Assembly (NCBI GenBank): GCA_020722815.1
Contig: DYKB01000011.1
Coordinates: forward strand, 1-64,000
DNA from: Caldithrix sp.
GTDB lineage: Bacteria > Zhuqueibacterota > Zhuqueibacteria > Thermofontimicrobiales > Sulfurfontimicrobiaceae
Direction of reading: 5' to 3'
DNA length: 64,000 bases
Part shown: piece by piece, positions 42,590 through 51,412 of the stretch
How positions within the stretch are numbered: position 1 is the first letter of the stretch
Layout: every line of letters starts with the position of its first letter
Translations under genes and position numbers: made by a program
The notes under the pieces: generated by a model
Database searches by the model: none
What the model saw: the letters and a program-made list of their open reading frames with translations, nothing else
What the model was told of the DNA's origin: nothing

Positions 42590-44034
42590 AAACCACTCCC
42601 TGAACTGGTTGAAAATGAACTTGAGCGGGTTCTCAGGCAGGTCATTATGGGTCGTAACCACTGCAGGACTGATTGCAAGCCAAATCGTTCTGAAATCTGG
42701 CGATAATTATCCGCGATAATGAGTAATTCTTTGGCCATATTCGGTGTCGCGGTGGTACACAGATCATCCATATTTAAATTATAATTTTTCAGCGCCGCTT
42801 TCCAGGACTTATCAATCATATCCACTGCCAAATTTTGATCGCCCAGTTCATACCCAACGTCAGAAAGTTTTAAATATAATTGTTCATAACCTTCCCATTC
42901 AAATTTTTGCTTGAAGCCACCAACCCCGTCAGGTTCCAAAAGTTCTTCACCAATACGACGGGCGCGGTTATAGGCTTCGGAACGGTCGGTTGATACGGCT
43001 AAACTGAAATAATAATTAACGAGACGCAAAATTGCCGCCCCATAAATCATCTTTATTTCGCGTTCCAATTCGGCACTAATTCCTGAACGATTTTCATAGT
43101 AAAGTTCATAGGCCTGGCGTGCTTTTTCCCGGGCATATTGTAATTCTGTCTCCGCATCACTATTTTTACCGTTCTGTTCCATAAACAACGCAACTTTACT
43201 CAATTCTTTCAATATCTCTGCACGACGCTCAGCACTTTTGGCATAACGATAGGCTAATTCCAGATTGCTCCGCGTATCGCGATAGGTGGAATCATTGGGT
43301 GTTTTAGAGAAGATAGTTTGCGCCTGTAAGCCACGGGACCGCCATTCATTTCCCCGCAGATTGTATTCATCATCGATGGTCCGTTGCCGATAAATGCTAA
43401 AAAAAAGCTGATCATCTGAGGTCAGCTCTTTTTTTTCTGCCAGATCACACGCCAACCGTATCATGAAGCCGGTAAAACGACCTGTTGTCTGGGCACTATC
43501 GGGTGAGGCAATGGTAATTTCCACCGCTTGTTGAATAAATCTTTTCAATTTTTTCATCAAAGCGTCGGATATACGCCATTCATCCTGGGCATACAATCCC
43601 AATATCCCGCGCCAGGCATTCACCAGTCCCTGCAGGTCGTCGCCATCGCCTTTATCAATTGCCCGGAGGGATTGCATATAGCCGAAGTTAAAAGCGACTT
43701 CCGGATCCGCAAAAAGCTCATAACTGGTCATCAGGGAATTGATGGCTTCATCCAGGAGCTGTAAATTTTCTTCTTCAGTATAAAGCGTGTATTCCGCATT
43801 TCCCTTATAGAGATAGACATATCGCATCACGTGAGTTAAACGACAATCCTGGTCCGGATAATTCTGCTGGCACCGCTCCTGAATCTGCCGGCCAACATCC
43901 ACTACTTTTCGAAAATCTTTCCGTTGATACGCGGATCGCATTTCTTCGAACAATGTACTCACCGTCTGCGCATAAGTCCAGGAATAGAGATTCAACCCAA
44001 TCAAAAAAAATAAACTAAACCTAAAAAAACGCAT
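42586..44034 (-). CDS. Secreted TPR-like helical repeat protein
   Basis: A 482-residue exported protein (signal about 1-22, ending TYAQ). The mature part is almost wholly helical, with TPR-like pairs (AYQRKDFRKVVDVGRQI, DEAINSLMTSYELFADPEVAFNFGYM, ARRIGEELLEPDG). Cys pairs near RCQQNYPDQDCRL suggest a disulfide. It does not match a family that I can name. It begins 14 bases after the TonB-like gene and overlaps the following start by 4 bases, so it is a firm operon member, likely a periplasmic scaffold or outer-membrane-associated partner (inference). Confidence 0.75.
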   Translation of the reverse strand: MRFFRFSLFFLIGLNLYSWTYAQTVSTLFEEMRSAYQRKDFRKVVDVGRQIQERCQQNYPDQDCRLTHVMRYVYLYKGNAEYTLYTEEENLQLLDEAINSLMTSYELFADPEVAFNFGYMQSLRAIDKGDGDDLQGLVNAWRGILGLYAQDEWRISDALMKKLKRFIQQAVEITIASPDSAQTTGRFTGFMIRLACDLAEKKELTSDDQLFFSIYRQRTIDDEYNLRGNEWRSRGLQAQTIFSKTPNDSTYRDTRSNLELAYRYAKSAERRAEILKELSKVALFMEQNGKNSDAETELQYAREKARQAYELYYENRSGISAELEREIKMIYGAAILRLVNYYFSLAVSTDRSEAYNRARRIGEELLEPDGVGGFKQKFEWEGYEQLYLKLSDVGYELGDQNLAVDMIDKSWKAALKNYNLNMDDLCTTATPNMAKELLIIADNYRQISERFGLQSVLQWLRPIMTCLRTRSSSFSTSSGSGL

Positions 44035-44048
44035 TGTCCGATGCTCCT

Positions 44049-45026
44049 TTAATAATGATTCAATGACAACTGCAAGAGTGCTGAAAGTGCTCGCTGTAAT
44101 TCTTCCAACGAACTCTTACGATTTTTCCCGATAACTTTGATGGCGGTTTTACCACCTTTTTTCCAGATGATCTCATGTTGTGTCCCATCCGGATACGAAA
44201 ACGAGACACATAATCCATCTTTAACTTTCATAAAATTCGGTACATTTTGACCAAACTGCCGTTTATCCAGGCGGTCCAATTGACCGGATAATTTGCTCCA
44301 CATCTGATATTCAGTTAATGCCAGACTGGATTTCGGCGGACGCAGGATAACAACTTCTTCATCAGCCGTTTGTTCTATTATGCTGGATGAAGATTGAGGG
44401 ACTTCTTTCTTTTCTTCCATCACATCCCTGACCTTTGTTTCCAATTGCAGATCGACTTTTTCAACCTGGCGATTCAAATGGCGACTATCGGCATCATTTT
44501 TTAAGTCTAAATCCAGATTGCTGCTGCCTTGCATCTGCGCGCGATATTTATCTGCCAGCGCCAAACGCCCGATATCCAGATCGAAATTGCGATAATTGGC
44601 GGATTTAAAATTAAAATCATTCTCCAGACTCGACTCAACGGCAATTGGATCTTTCAAATCATCTTCCAACTCCAGGTGTGTTTCCAGTTCCAACTGTTTT
44701 TTTTCTTCCTCAGGTGAAAGCACCTTAATTTCATCCGCAACCAATTGTTCCTCAGGTGGCTGTTCGACAATCGGTGGGGGGGGGGGCAATTCTTCCAGCA
44801 TTGTCACATCAATCGCTTCAAGACTGACAGCGGCAATTTCTGCATTATGTTTTACTATTTTAATATTAGGTGACCACCGCGTGGCCAAAATTGTGAGAAT
44901 TAGACTGATAATTGCCCCGATCTCAATATTGCGTCGATAATTCCGATGTATTTTTCCATGAACACCAATTCGGGTAGCCCTGGCGACCACAAATGGTGAT
45001 GTTTGATCATTTTTTCGAAAAGCCAT
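44049..45026 (-). CDS. TonB-like inner-membrane protein
   Basis: A 325-residue protein with TonB/TolA-type layout. It has a short cytoplasmic N terminus, one membrane helix (about 33-50, IEIGAIISLILTILA), a Pro/Glu-rich stretch (LPPPPPIVEQPPEEQ near 80), a long charged linker (about 100-240), and a small C-terminal domain (about 245-325, ending LQLSLNHY). The C-terminal domain is not the classical TonB fold sequence, so the outer partner is probably different. No ExbB/ExbD lies in the window. The codons for the proline run contain 11 G in a row on the plus strand (44776-44786), a possible slippage site. It is the first gene of the five-gene operon. Confidence 0.75.
   Translation of the reverse strand: MAFRKNDQTSPFVVARATRIGVHGKIHRNYRRNIEIGAIISLILTILATRWSPNIKIVKHNAEIAAVSLEAIDVTMLEELPPPPPIVEQPPEEQLVADEIKVLSPEEEKKQLELETHLELEDDLKDPIAVESSLENDFNFKSANYRNFDLDIGRLALADKYRAQMQGSSNLDLDLKNDADSRHLNRQVEKVDLQLETKVRDVMEEKKEVPQSSSSIIEQTADEEVVILRPPKSSLALTEYQMWSKLSGQLDRLDKRQFGQNVPNFMKVKDGLCVSFSYPDGTQHEIIWKKGGKTAIKVIGKNRKSSLEELQRALSALLQLSLNHY
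44776..44786. repeat. Homopolymer of 11 G inside the TonB-like gene
   Basis: The uninterrupted G run (C on the coding strand) codes for consecutive prolines. Runs of this length slip readily in bacteria, and any change not divisible by three would truncate the protein at about residue 85. Confidence 0.85.
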
Positions 45027-45062
45027 AGTTCCGTATCAATTTTAAGTAAATCACCAGCCTAT

Positions 45063-45212
45063 AATTAGTGTCTGTCCGAAAATTCAAAACCCTGTCATTG
45101 CGAGGCGTTTTTTGCCGAAGCAATCCCCTTGTATAATGACTGAGATTGCTTCGTCACAAAAAACGCTTCTCGCAATGACAGTACCGGATGCGTTTGCGGA
45201 CAGACACTAATT
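45063..45212. mobile_element. 150-bp MITE-like palindromic element
   Basis: The ends AATTAGTGTCTGTCCG and CGGACAGACACTAATT are perfect 16-bp inverted repeats. Inner arms TGTCATTGCGAGGCGTTTTT and AAAAACGCTTCTCGCAATGACA pair with few mismatches, so the element folds into one long hairpin. It has no coding capacity. It sits in the spacer upstream of the TonB-like operon, where it could affect the operon's promoter. Confidence 0.85.
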
Positions 45213-45496
45213 AAATGTTCTTGTTCAACGATTGGATTAATTGAAAAGATATTGTGCACAGATTTTATACATCCGGGAAAATGCTTATTTAATTTCGTTA
45301 CATTGATAAATATAGTTGGAGCCAAATTAACAAACATTATGCCAGGTTATTGGAGTTGGCAGGAATTATCCGATTATTAATTTTTAATAAGATATGAATT
45401 CATTAAATTTAGCAATTACAGACTTGTCTGTTTTAAAGTGATACATTGTGCAGGGGGTGAACAAAAAAGGCAGGTATTTTTTTCATCCCTGAATCG

Positions 45497-46672
45497 TTAT
45501 GCCGAACGAACGAGTGCGACCAGACCCTCAAGTGCCCGGTCAATCGTATAATCATCCGTACAGTAGGCGATTCGAAAATGAGTGGGCCAACCGAATCCCT
45601 GACCGGGAACGACCAGAATGTTCAATTGCATCGCTTTTTGCATAAAGGCCAGCGCATCGTCACCAGGGGCACGTGGAAACACATAAAAGGTCCCTTCAGG
45701 CTTGATTAAATCATAACCAGCACTTTTTAACGATTGATAAATCCGGTCACGCTTTGTCTGGTAATAGTTAATATCGATCGAAACATCCAGCAGTTTATTA
45801 ACCAACCACTGCATAATTGCGGGTGCATTCACCATGCCTGATAAACGGAGACAAAAGCTTAGCGCATCCAGCATTCGTGGATTATTCATGGCCGGATTAA
45901 AAGCCACATAACCAATCCGATCCCCCGGAATACTCAGGCTTTTGGACCATGAATAAACCACAAAGCTGTTTTCATAAATTGAAGCAACCGAAAATACTTT
46001 CTGACCATCAAATATTAACTCACGATAGGGTTCATCACTAATGATAGCAATACGTGTATGATACTGTTTTTGTTTAAGATATAACAAGTCCGCCATTGCT
46101 TCCAGAGAGGATTGTGAGTAAACTCGACCACTTGGATTATTGGGAGAATTAATAATTAGGGCCCGGGTTTTGGGGGTTATTTTGGATGCTAATTCATCCA
46201 AATTTAGTGAAAAATCCGGATTGGAATTGGCAATAACAAATACACCCTGATAGCCGGTTACATAATGGAGATATTCGACAAAATAGGGCGCCAGGATAAT
46301 CACTTCATCACCAGGATTCAGGATGGCCTTCAGCACAATGTTTAAACCACAGGCGGCGCCTGCGGTCATAATGATATTTTCACGGGTAACTTCAGGCAAA
46401 ATTTTTCGCTCACGAAGCCTTTGCGCGATGTTATCCCGCACAAAATCGAATCCCACATTCGGCATATATCGATGTAAACCTTTATCTCGAAGCTCCGCAA
46501 GCTCATGCAAGGCCTGAAAGTACTCTGGTGGGGGTTCCAGCACAGGATTCCCTAATGTCAAATCAAAAACCTGGTCGGCTCCGTATTGAGCTTTTAACTT
46601 TCTGCCTCTTTCAAACATGACGCGAATAATCGATCCCCGACTGATGGCCTCTTGAATATAATGAGAAATCAT
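45497..46672 (-). CDS. Class I/II PLP-dependent aminotransferase
   Basis: A cytoplasmic fold-type I aminotransferase. An ATG at 46672 with CAGGAG six bases upstream is the right start, giving 391 residues; a TTG 18 bases earlier is less likely. Landmarks are LTLGNPVLEPP, MTAGAACGLNIVLKAIL (cofactor phosphate loop), NSPNNPSGRVYS, ISDEPYRELIFD, and the Schiff-base Lys244 in VYSWSKSLSIPGDRIGY, with substrate-carboxylate Arg in HFRIAYC near the C terminus. The family converts amino acids such as aspartate, alanine or aromatic ones with 2-oxoglutarate; the substrate is not fixed by sequence. It lies 36 bases downstream of the NAD-binding protein and may act in the same pathway. Confidence 0.92.
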   Translation of the reverse strand: MISHYIQEAISRGSIIRVMFERGRKLKAQYGADQVFDLTLGNPVLEPPPEYFQALHELAELRDKGLHRYMPNVGFDFVRDNIAQRLRERKILPEVTRENIIMTAGAACGLNIVLKAILNPGDEVIILAPYFVEYLHYVTGYQGVFVIANSNPDFSLNLDELASKITPKTRALIINSPNNPSGRVYSQSSLEAMADLLYLKQKQYHTRIAIISDEPYRELIFDGQKVFSVASIYENSFVVYSWSKSLSIPGDRIGYVAFNPAMNNPRMLDALSFCLRLSGMVNAPAIMQWLVNKLLDVSIDINYYQTKRDRIYQSLKSAGYDLIKPEGTFYVFPRAPGDDALAFMQKAMQLNILVVPGQGFGWPTHFRIAYCTDDYTIDRALEGLVALVRSA

Positions 46673-46708
46673 ATCCGGCTCCTGGCGCAAATAATCTAAT
46701 TTAAAAAT

Positions 46709-48409
46709 TTAAAGGGCTTTAATCCGATAACCTTTAATCTGGTCATCATTATTAAAAATCCAGCCGACAACTTCACCGATTCGGATTTCATGGAAAAGAT
46801 ACGATTTTAAAGTGATAGCGGCTGAACCATCTTTACAAAAAGCAGAGGATGAATAGAGCATCTTTTCGAAACGTTTTTGCCAATATTCAAAATTCGCTGG
46901 CCGAAGATCGACCCATCCTTTTCCAGCCCATTGATCGATTTTCGCAGCCTCAATGTCAATTTCATACATTCCCTGATATTCGGGAATGTTAATTTTGGGA
47001 CCCCGGAAAATCTGCGCCCCGTCAGGACAAAGAATCGGCAAACCAATCGAAGTGATTAAATCGCGCACTTCATCATTATTTTTAATATAATTAAAAAGCC
47101 GTTCTGAAATCGCTTTCGGCTCCTGTTCCAGCACGTTTTTAATATTACCATAATTAATTTTTAACAAATGCGCTTCATAGAGTAATTTTGAAAGTTCAGG
47201 TGGTCCCAGTTGACCCAGCGCAACGCTGTGTGAATTCGTTTTTTTCTCCAGAATTCGTAATTCTTCAATCACCGGTGAGCGTAAATAGCCAGCCCGATAG
47301 CTCGGATCCATTATGGCACCATCGATAGCGGCAATGACATCCTTACCAGTATTGCTTCCCTTAATTTCCAGAACCACATTTTGTGCAATTTCTTCCGGCG
47401 TGACAAATTCCATCTGTCCCAGCGAGGTAATGGCTTCAAATTCGCCCAATGCAAAAAATCCATTTTCACCGGTATCCACACCAGCGATCATTAATGCGAC
47501 TTTTGGTTCATAATCAGTTTGAAATGCAATATTCAATTGTTTCGCCAGTTTTTCCAATCGACTTTTATAAACATATTGTGGGTTGCCCTGACTTTTCACA
47601 ATACGATAATCGACTTTGCGATAGCCGATCAAGGCGCCGGGTTTAATTTCTTTCACGATTGGCCCTGTGGGCGTGCGCGCCATCAGAAAAAGCAGACCGG
47701 TATGGGCAAAAGCGACGGCTGTTTTCGTCATTAATTTGGAACTCGGTTTATCTTCGCTATGCGTATAAGGGATATTGAGTCCCATTCCACCCGTACCCGT
47801 GGTACCAATTTTGAGATAAATACGCGTATTTACCTCAACCATGGCATCATAAAGAAGCTGAACATGCCGAATCAATTGTGGTATTGATTGCGAAATTAAC
47901 AGATTTTCCAATTTTTTGACTGCAACCGCTTCAATTCGTTCTTCCGGTGCGTTCTCGGTTCCCATTTGGTCAAGAATCGTATCAACTTCAAGTGACGTCG
48001 TGTAAATATCCTGATAACTAATGCCAGTAGCCGTATTTACAGAATCCACAATAACATCCGGTCGATATTGTTTAATGATGGAAACTAAATAGGATTCTTT
48101 ATAAGCCGCGGATTTATCCCAAAACACATCCTGAAACAACAATCGGCTCGATTCAATATTTTCAAGAACTTCTTTTCGACTTTTTTTACAAAGGCTTTTC
48201 CGCAAGAAAATATCGCCCCAGGTGCCTTCGAATTTAACCTGCGGAAATTCCATTTTCAAACTTTCAATGGCGCCATCCACTTCCCATTGATTCAGCGAAG
48301 CGATAATAATCTGAGCTGGCTCTAATTCACGAGCAATCTCTCTGGCTACTTGTGATCCAACCAGACCAGCTCCACCCAGAAGTAAAATGGTATCCTGATT
48401 TTTCTGCAT
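46709..48409 (-). CDS. NAD(P)-binding Rossmann-fold protein of unknown substrate
   Basis: A 566-residue cytoplasmic protein. The N terminus LLLGGAGLVGSQVAREI is a dinucleotide-binding loop of the extended short-chain dehydrogenase type, followed by VDSVNTATGISYQDIY near residue 125 and KIGTTGTGGMGLNIPYTH near 205. The last 250 residues are helical and have no mark that I know. It is twice as long as ordinary epimerases, and no Tyr-x-x-x-Lys pair is obvious, so the activity is uncertain. A perfect AAGGAGGTG ribosome site precedes the ATG. It is cotranscribed with the aminotransferase, which hints at an oxidation-then-amination route (inference). Confidence 0.75.
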   Translation of the reverse strand: MQKNQDTILLLGGAGLVGSQVAREIARELEPAQIIIASLNQWEVDGAIESLKMEFPQVKFEGTWGDIFLRKSLCKKSRKEVLENIESSRLLFQDVFWDKSAAYKESYLVSIIKQYRPDVIVDSVNTATGISYQDIYTTSLEVDTILDQMGTENAPEERIEAVAVKKLENLLISQSIPQLIRHVQLLYDAMVEVNTRIYLKIGTTGTGGMGLNIPYTHSEDKPSSKLMTKTAVAFAHTGLLFLMARTPTGPIVKEIKPGALIGYRKVDYRIVKSQGNPQYVYKSRLEKLAKQLNIAFQTDYEPKVALMIAGVDTGENGFFALGEFEAITSLGQMEFVTPEEIAQNVVLEIKGSNTGKDVIAAIDGAIMDPSYRAGYLRSPVIEELRILEKKTNSHSVALGQLGPPELSKLLYEAHLLKINYGNIKNVLEQEPKAISERLFNYIKNNDEVRDLITSIGLPILCPDGAQIFRGPKINIPEYQGMYEIDIEAAKIDQWAGKGWVDLRPANFEYWQKRFEKMLYSSSAFCKDGSAAITLKSYLFHEIRIGEVVGWIFNNDDQIKGYRIKAL

Positions 48410-48531
48410 GCAACACCTCCTTCTTTTAGATTAATGAATATTTATCCTTCAAAAGTGCACTATAAATATAGAAAATGGAATTTGGATGTGCAAGGAAATT
48501 CGATCATAAATCGAAAATTAATAATTTCTTC

Positions 48532-48560
48532 TTGACATTTAAATGAAATATAAATATCTT
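48532..48560 (+). promoter_or_regulatory. Promoter of the adenylate cyclase gene
   Basis: TTGACA (48532-48537) and TATCTT (48555-48560) with a 17-base spacer lie about 50 bases ahead of the cyclase start, in the divergent spacer. Confidence 0.6.
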
Positions 48561-48614
48561 TGGTAAAAGTTGTTTTTCATGGTCTTAATTCATTAAATTT
48601 TGAGAAATACTGTC

Positions 48615-50264
48615 ATGCTTAGTTTGGCGATTGAACACCAGGGATTTCAGGATAAATTAGTCCCATTAAACAAAAAAGCAATTATCATCGGCCGCATTTC
48701 CGAATGTGATATTTCGCTTTCAAAATGCAAAGAGGTTTCCCGCCGTCATGCAAAAATTGAATTTCTAAATAACAATTATTTTCTGACCGACCTCGAAAGC
48801 GCCAATGGAACAATCCTGAATGGAAAAACACTGAAAGCCGGAATTCAATACCCTATCCAACTAAATGATGAGATTATCTTGGCCGATGAAATTATCCTTC
48901 ACGTGGTTCAAGCCGATTCAGCAGCAACCATTGATTCTGATTATAATACGAGTATTTTAGAAAGCCTCACCAATACCAGTCGGGTTTTTTCGGCTCAGGA
49001 AATTTTGGAAGTAGTAGAAGAGCGCGAAATCGATGCCGAAGAAGCCCATCCGGAGACACGACTGGTGGTTCAGAATCGATCAAAGTTATTACAAATGCTG
49101 AATCGGGTTGAAAAAGAGCTGATCGCCATTCGCCCGATTGATGAATACCTGAAACTGGTAATGGACCTGGTTTTTGAAATGATACCAGCCGATCGCGGTT
49201 TTCTCATGCAAAGAAATGAAAATAGTGGTGAATTGGAAGCGAAACAGATAAAATTTCAAAAAGATGCAATTATCGATTCCAAACAGCTTTTACAGCATTC
49301 CCGAACCATTGCCCAGAAAGTCATGGAAGAAAGTGTGGCCATTCTCTCGCGTGATGCCATTATGGATGATCGTTTTTCCGACAGTGATAGTATTTTCTTT
49401 ATTGGAATTCGATCAGCGATGTGTGTCCCGCTCTGGACAAAGGATCGCGTACTCGGGGTGATTTATGTAGATAATCTGGCCAGTTCCGATAATTTTTCCG
49501 ATGATGATCTGGCGTTGCTCAGTGCCTTCGCTAACCATGCGGCCATTGGTATCGAACAGGCGCAACTTCACGAAAGCATTTTAAAAGAGCGGAAAATCCG
49601 CTCCCATCTGGAACGCTACCATTCGCCGGAAATTGTCGATCGGATTGAACAACTAATTTTAAAAGATAAGAGTGAAAAAATCGAGCCTATCGTAACGGAC
49701 GTTTCGGTACTTTTTGCCGACATTGTCGGCTTTACGTCCATGCTCGAAAAAATGCAGCCGCTGGAAATTTCTGAATTGCTCAATGAATTTTATCAGCATG
49801 CCACGAACATCATCTTCCGCTTTAATGGAACACTGGATAAATTTATCGGCGACAGTGTGATGGCCATATATGGCGCTCCGTTTGTGCTGGAAAATGACGC
49901 CGAACGGGCTGTTAAAAGCGCGCTGGAACTGCAGGAAGCCCTCACCCACGTGAATCAAGGACGGCGTCCGGATCGGCAGATTCGTTTGCGAATTGGGATC
50001 AATTCCGGAAAAGTCATTGCGGGCGATTTTGGTTCTTACCTGCGAATGGAATATACCGTGCTGGGTGATACCGTGAACACAGCTTCGCGAATCGAATCAC
50101 AAATTGCGGCCGCTGGCCAGATTGTGGTTGGTGAAACAACCTATCGCCTGACAAAGGATAAAATTAACTATGACTATCTTGGCGAATTTGATATCCGTGG
50201 TAAAGTCGAAAAAATAAAAGCATACCTGGCAAAATCTGCGGTTGATGATCTTCACATTTATTGA
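48615..50264 (+). CDS. FHA-GAF class III adenylate cyclase
   Basis: A soluble cyclase making cAMP from ATP. The FHA domain (about 20-90) binds phosphothreonine (IIGRISECDISL, VSRRHAKIEF, LESANGTILNG). GAF follows at about 165-325 (ISRDAIM region, SAMCVPLWTKDRVLGVIYVDNL). The cyclase domain is about 360-545, with metal-binding Asp369 in FADIVGFTS and Asp413 in DKFIGDSVMAIYG; the adenine-selecting Lys in LDKFIGD and Thr in EYTVLGDTVNTASR speak for adenylate over guanylate specificity. A TTG at 48600 could add five residues; neither start has a good ribosome site. It probably links protein phosphorylation and a ligand to cAMP. No Ser/Thr kinase lies nearby. Confidence 0.93.
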   Translation: MLSLAIEHQGFQDKLVPLNKKAIIIGRISECDISLSKCKEVSRRHAKIEFLNNNYFLTDLESANGTILNGKTLKAGIQYPIQLNDEIILADEIILHVVQADSAATIDSDYNTSILESLTNTSRVFSAQEILEVVEEREIDAEEAHPETRLVVQNRSKLLQMLNRVEKELIAIRPIDEYLKLVMDLVFEMIPADRGFLMQRNENSGELEAKQIKFQKDAIIDSKQLLQHSRTIAQKVMEESVAILSRDAIMDDRFSDSDSIFFIGIRSAMCVPLWTKDRVLGVIYVDNLASSDNFSDDDLALLSAFANHAAIGIEQAQLHESILKERKIRSHLERYHSPEIVDRIEQLILKDKSEKIEPIVTDVSVLFADIVGFTSMLEKMQPLEISELLNEFYQHATNIIFRFNGTLDKFIGDSVMAIYGAPFVLENDAERAVKSALELQEALTHVNQGRRPDRQIRLRIGINSGKVIAGDFGSYLRMEYTVLGDTVNTASRIESQIAAAGQIVVGETTYRLTKDKINYDYLGEFDIRGKVEKIKAYLAKSAVDDLHIY

Positions 50265-50298
50265 AATATGGTGTTCCGGATAAAAAAATTGAATGTTT

Positions 50299-50422
50299 GA
50301 AACGTAATGCGTGATGCGTAATGCGTGATCAATCTGGAAGACTTCACCTTTTCATGATATATCCCTCACGTTTTACGCGTTATGTTTTACGGATTTCGTT
50401 TCACGCATTACGTTTCACGCAC
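50299..50422. repeat. Second GTAATGCGTGA-type palindrome
   Basis: The arms GAAACGTAATGCGTGATGCG (50299-50318) and CGTTTCACGCATTACGTTTC (50397-50416) contain the exact 16-base pair GAAACGTAATGCGTGA/TCACGCATTACGTTTC. Inner decamers are degenerate. It lies 35 bases after the cyclase stop, like the copy behind the giant secreted gene. Confidence 0.75.
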
Positions 50423-50534
50423 GACTTGCTTCAGCAAATTCATTTACCCGCTATTGTGTGAGATGCAAATTTATTAATTTTTTTAAAAATTTATAATTAT
50501 AAAAATGAACGAATTTAAATTAAAACCGTTTAAT

Positions 50535-51398
50535 ATGAAATTAAAAATTATAACAGTATCGATACTCGCTGGCCTGCTCATGAATTGCAGCATGCAGCAG
50601 TTGACGCTCCGCGTCATTTCACCTGTCATTGATAATAGTTTGACAGCGTTATTTGAAGAATCAGATTTACAAATCGCACAAACGGCGATTGAAGCTGATT
50701 TAAAATTATTGGAAGGATTGCTCAAATCTGATCCGGAAAATAAAAAATTGCTTTTTTATGCAACTCAGGGCTATACCAGCTATGCCCTCGGCTTTGTCGA
50801 AGATGAAGATCCGGCTCGTGCCCGAATGCTTTATTTGCGCGGCCGTGATTATGGGCTGAAAATTTTAAATCAGCAGCAAAATTTTCAACAGTCGCTCAAT
50901 GGAAATCTGGATCAATTCAGTCTGGCACTCAAAAAGTTAAAAAAATCCGATGTTCCAGCGCTGTTCTGGACCGCCAACGCCTGGGGAAACTGGATTAATA
51001 TCAGCATGACTGATCCCGATGCCCTTGCGGATTTGCCAAAAGTCCAGGAAATGATGCTGCGGGTTATTGAACTCGAACCAGGTTACTTCTACGGCGGGGC
51101 ATATCTGTTTCGCGGTACAATTTTAATGGTCAAGCCGCCAATTATGGGGGGGAATCCCGACGAAGCAAAAGTGCAGTTCGAAAAATGCTTTGAACATAGT
51201 CAGAAAAAATTTTTATTACCATACCTCTTTTTCGCCCGCTACTATGCGGCGAAAATGTTGGATGAAGCACTTTTTGATAGTTTAATTCAACAAATTCTGG
51301 AAACCTCGCTGGACATTCTCCCCGGGCAGCGGCTTCCGAATGCTATTGCCCAGAAAAAAGCCCGGCTGTTATTGGAAAAACGGGAAGAATTGTTTTAA
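50535..51398 (+). CDS. TRAP transporter TatT-type lipoprotein
   Basis: A lipoprotein of the TatT family, which in Treponema binds the TRAP substrate protein as a trimer made of hidden TPR helices. The start MKLKIITVSILAGLLMNC at 50535 gives a textbook lipobox; an ATG 30 bases earlier is less likely. Family words are GYTSYALGFVEDED, FWTANAWGNWIN, YFYGGAYLFRGTI and PPIMGGNPDEAKVQFEKC. With 287 residues it is normal. It directly precedes the DctP gene (14 bases), so the two probably form the periplasmic ligand-delivery complex of the following permease. Confidence 0.88.
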   Translation: MKLKIITVSILAGLLMNCSMQQLTLRVISPVIDNSLTALFEESDLQIAQTAIEADLKLLEGLLKSDPENKKLLFYATQGYTSYALGFVEDEDPARARMLYLRGRDYGLKILNQQQNFQQSLNGNLDQFSLALKKLKKSDVPALFWTANAWGNWINISMTDPDALADLPKVQEMMLRVIELEPGYFYGGAYLFRGTILMVKPPIMGGNPDEAKVQFEKCFEHSQKKFLLPYLFFARYYAAKMLDEALFDSLIQQILETSLDILPGQRLPNAIAQKKARLLLEKREELF

Positions 51399-51412
51399 AT
51401 TAAGGAGTAGAA

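Noticed and set aside
46690..46690. TTG start of the aminotransferase
   Set aside because: The ATG at 46672 has an AGGAG site at ideal spacing, while the TTG has none.
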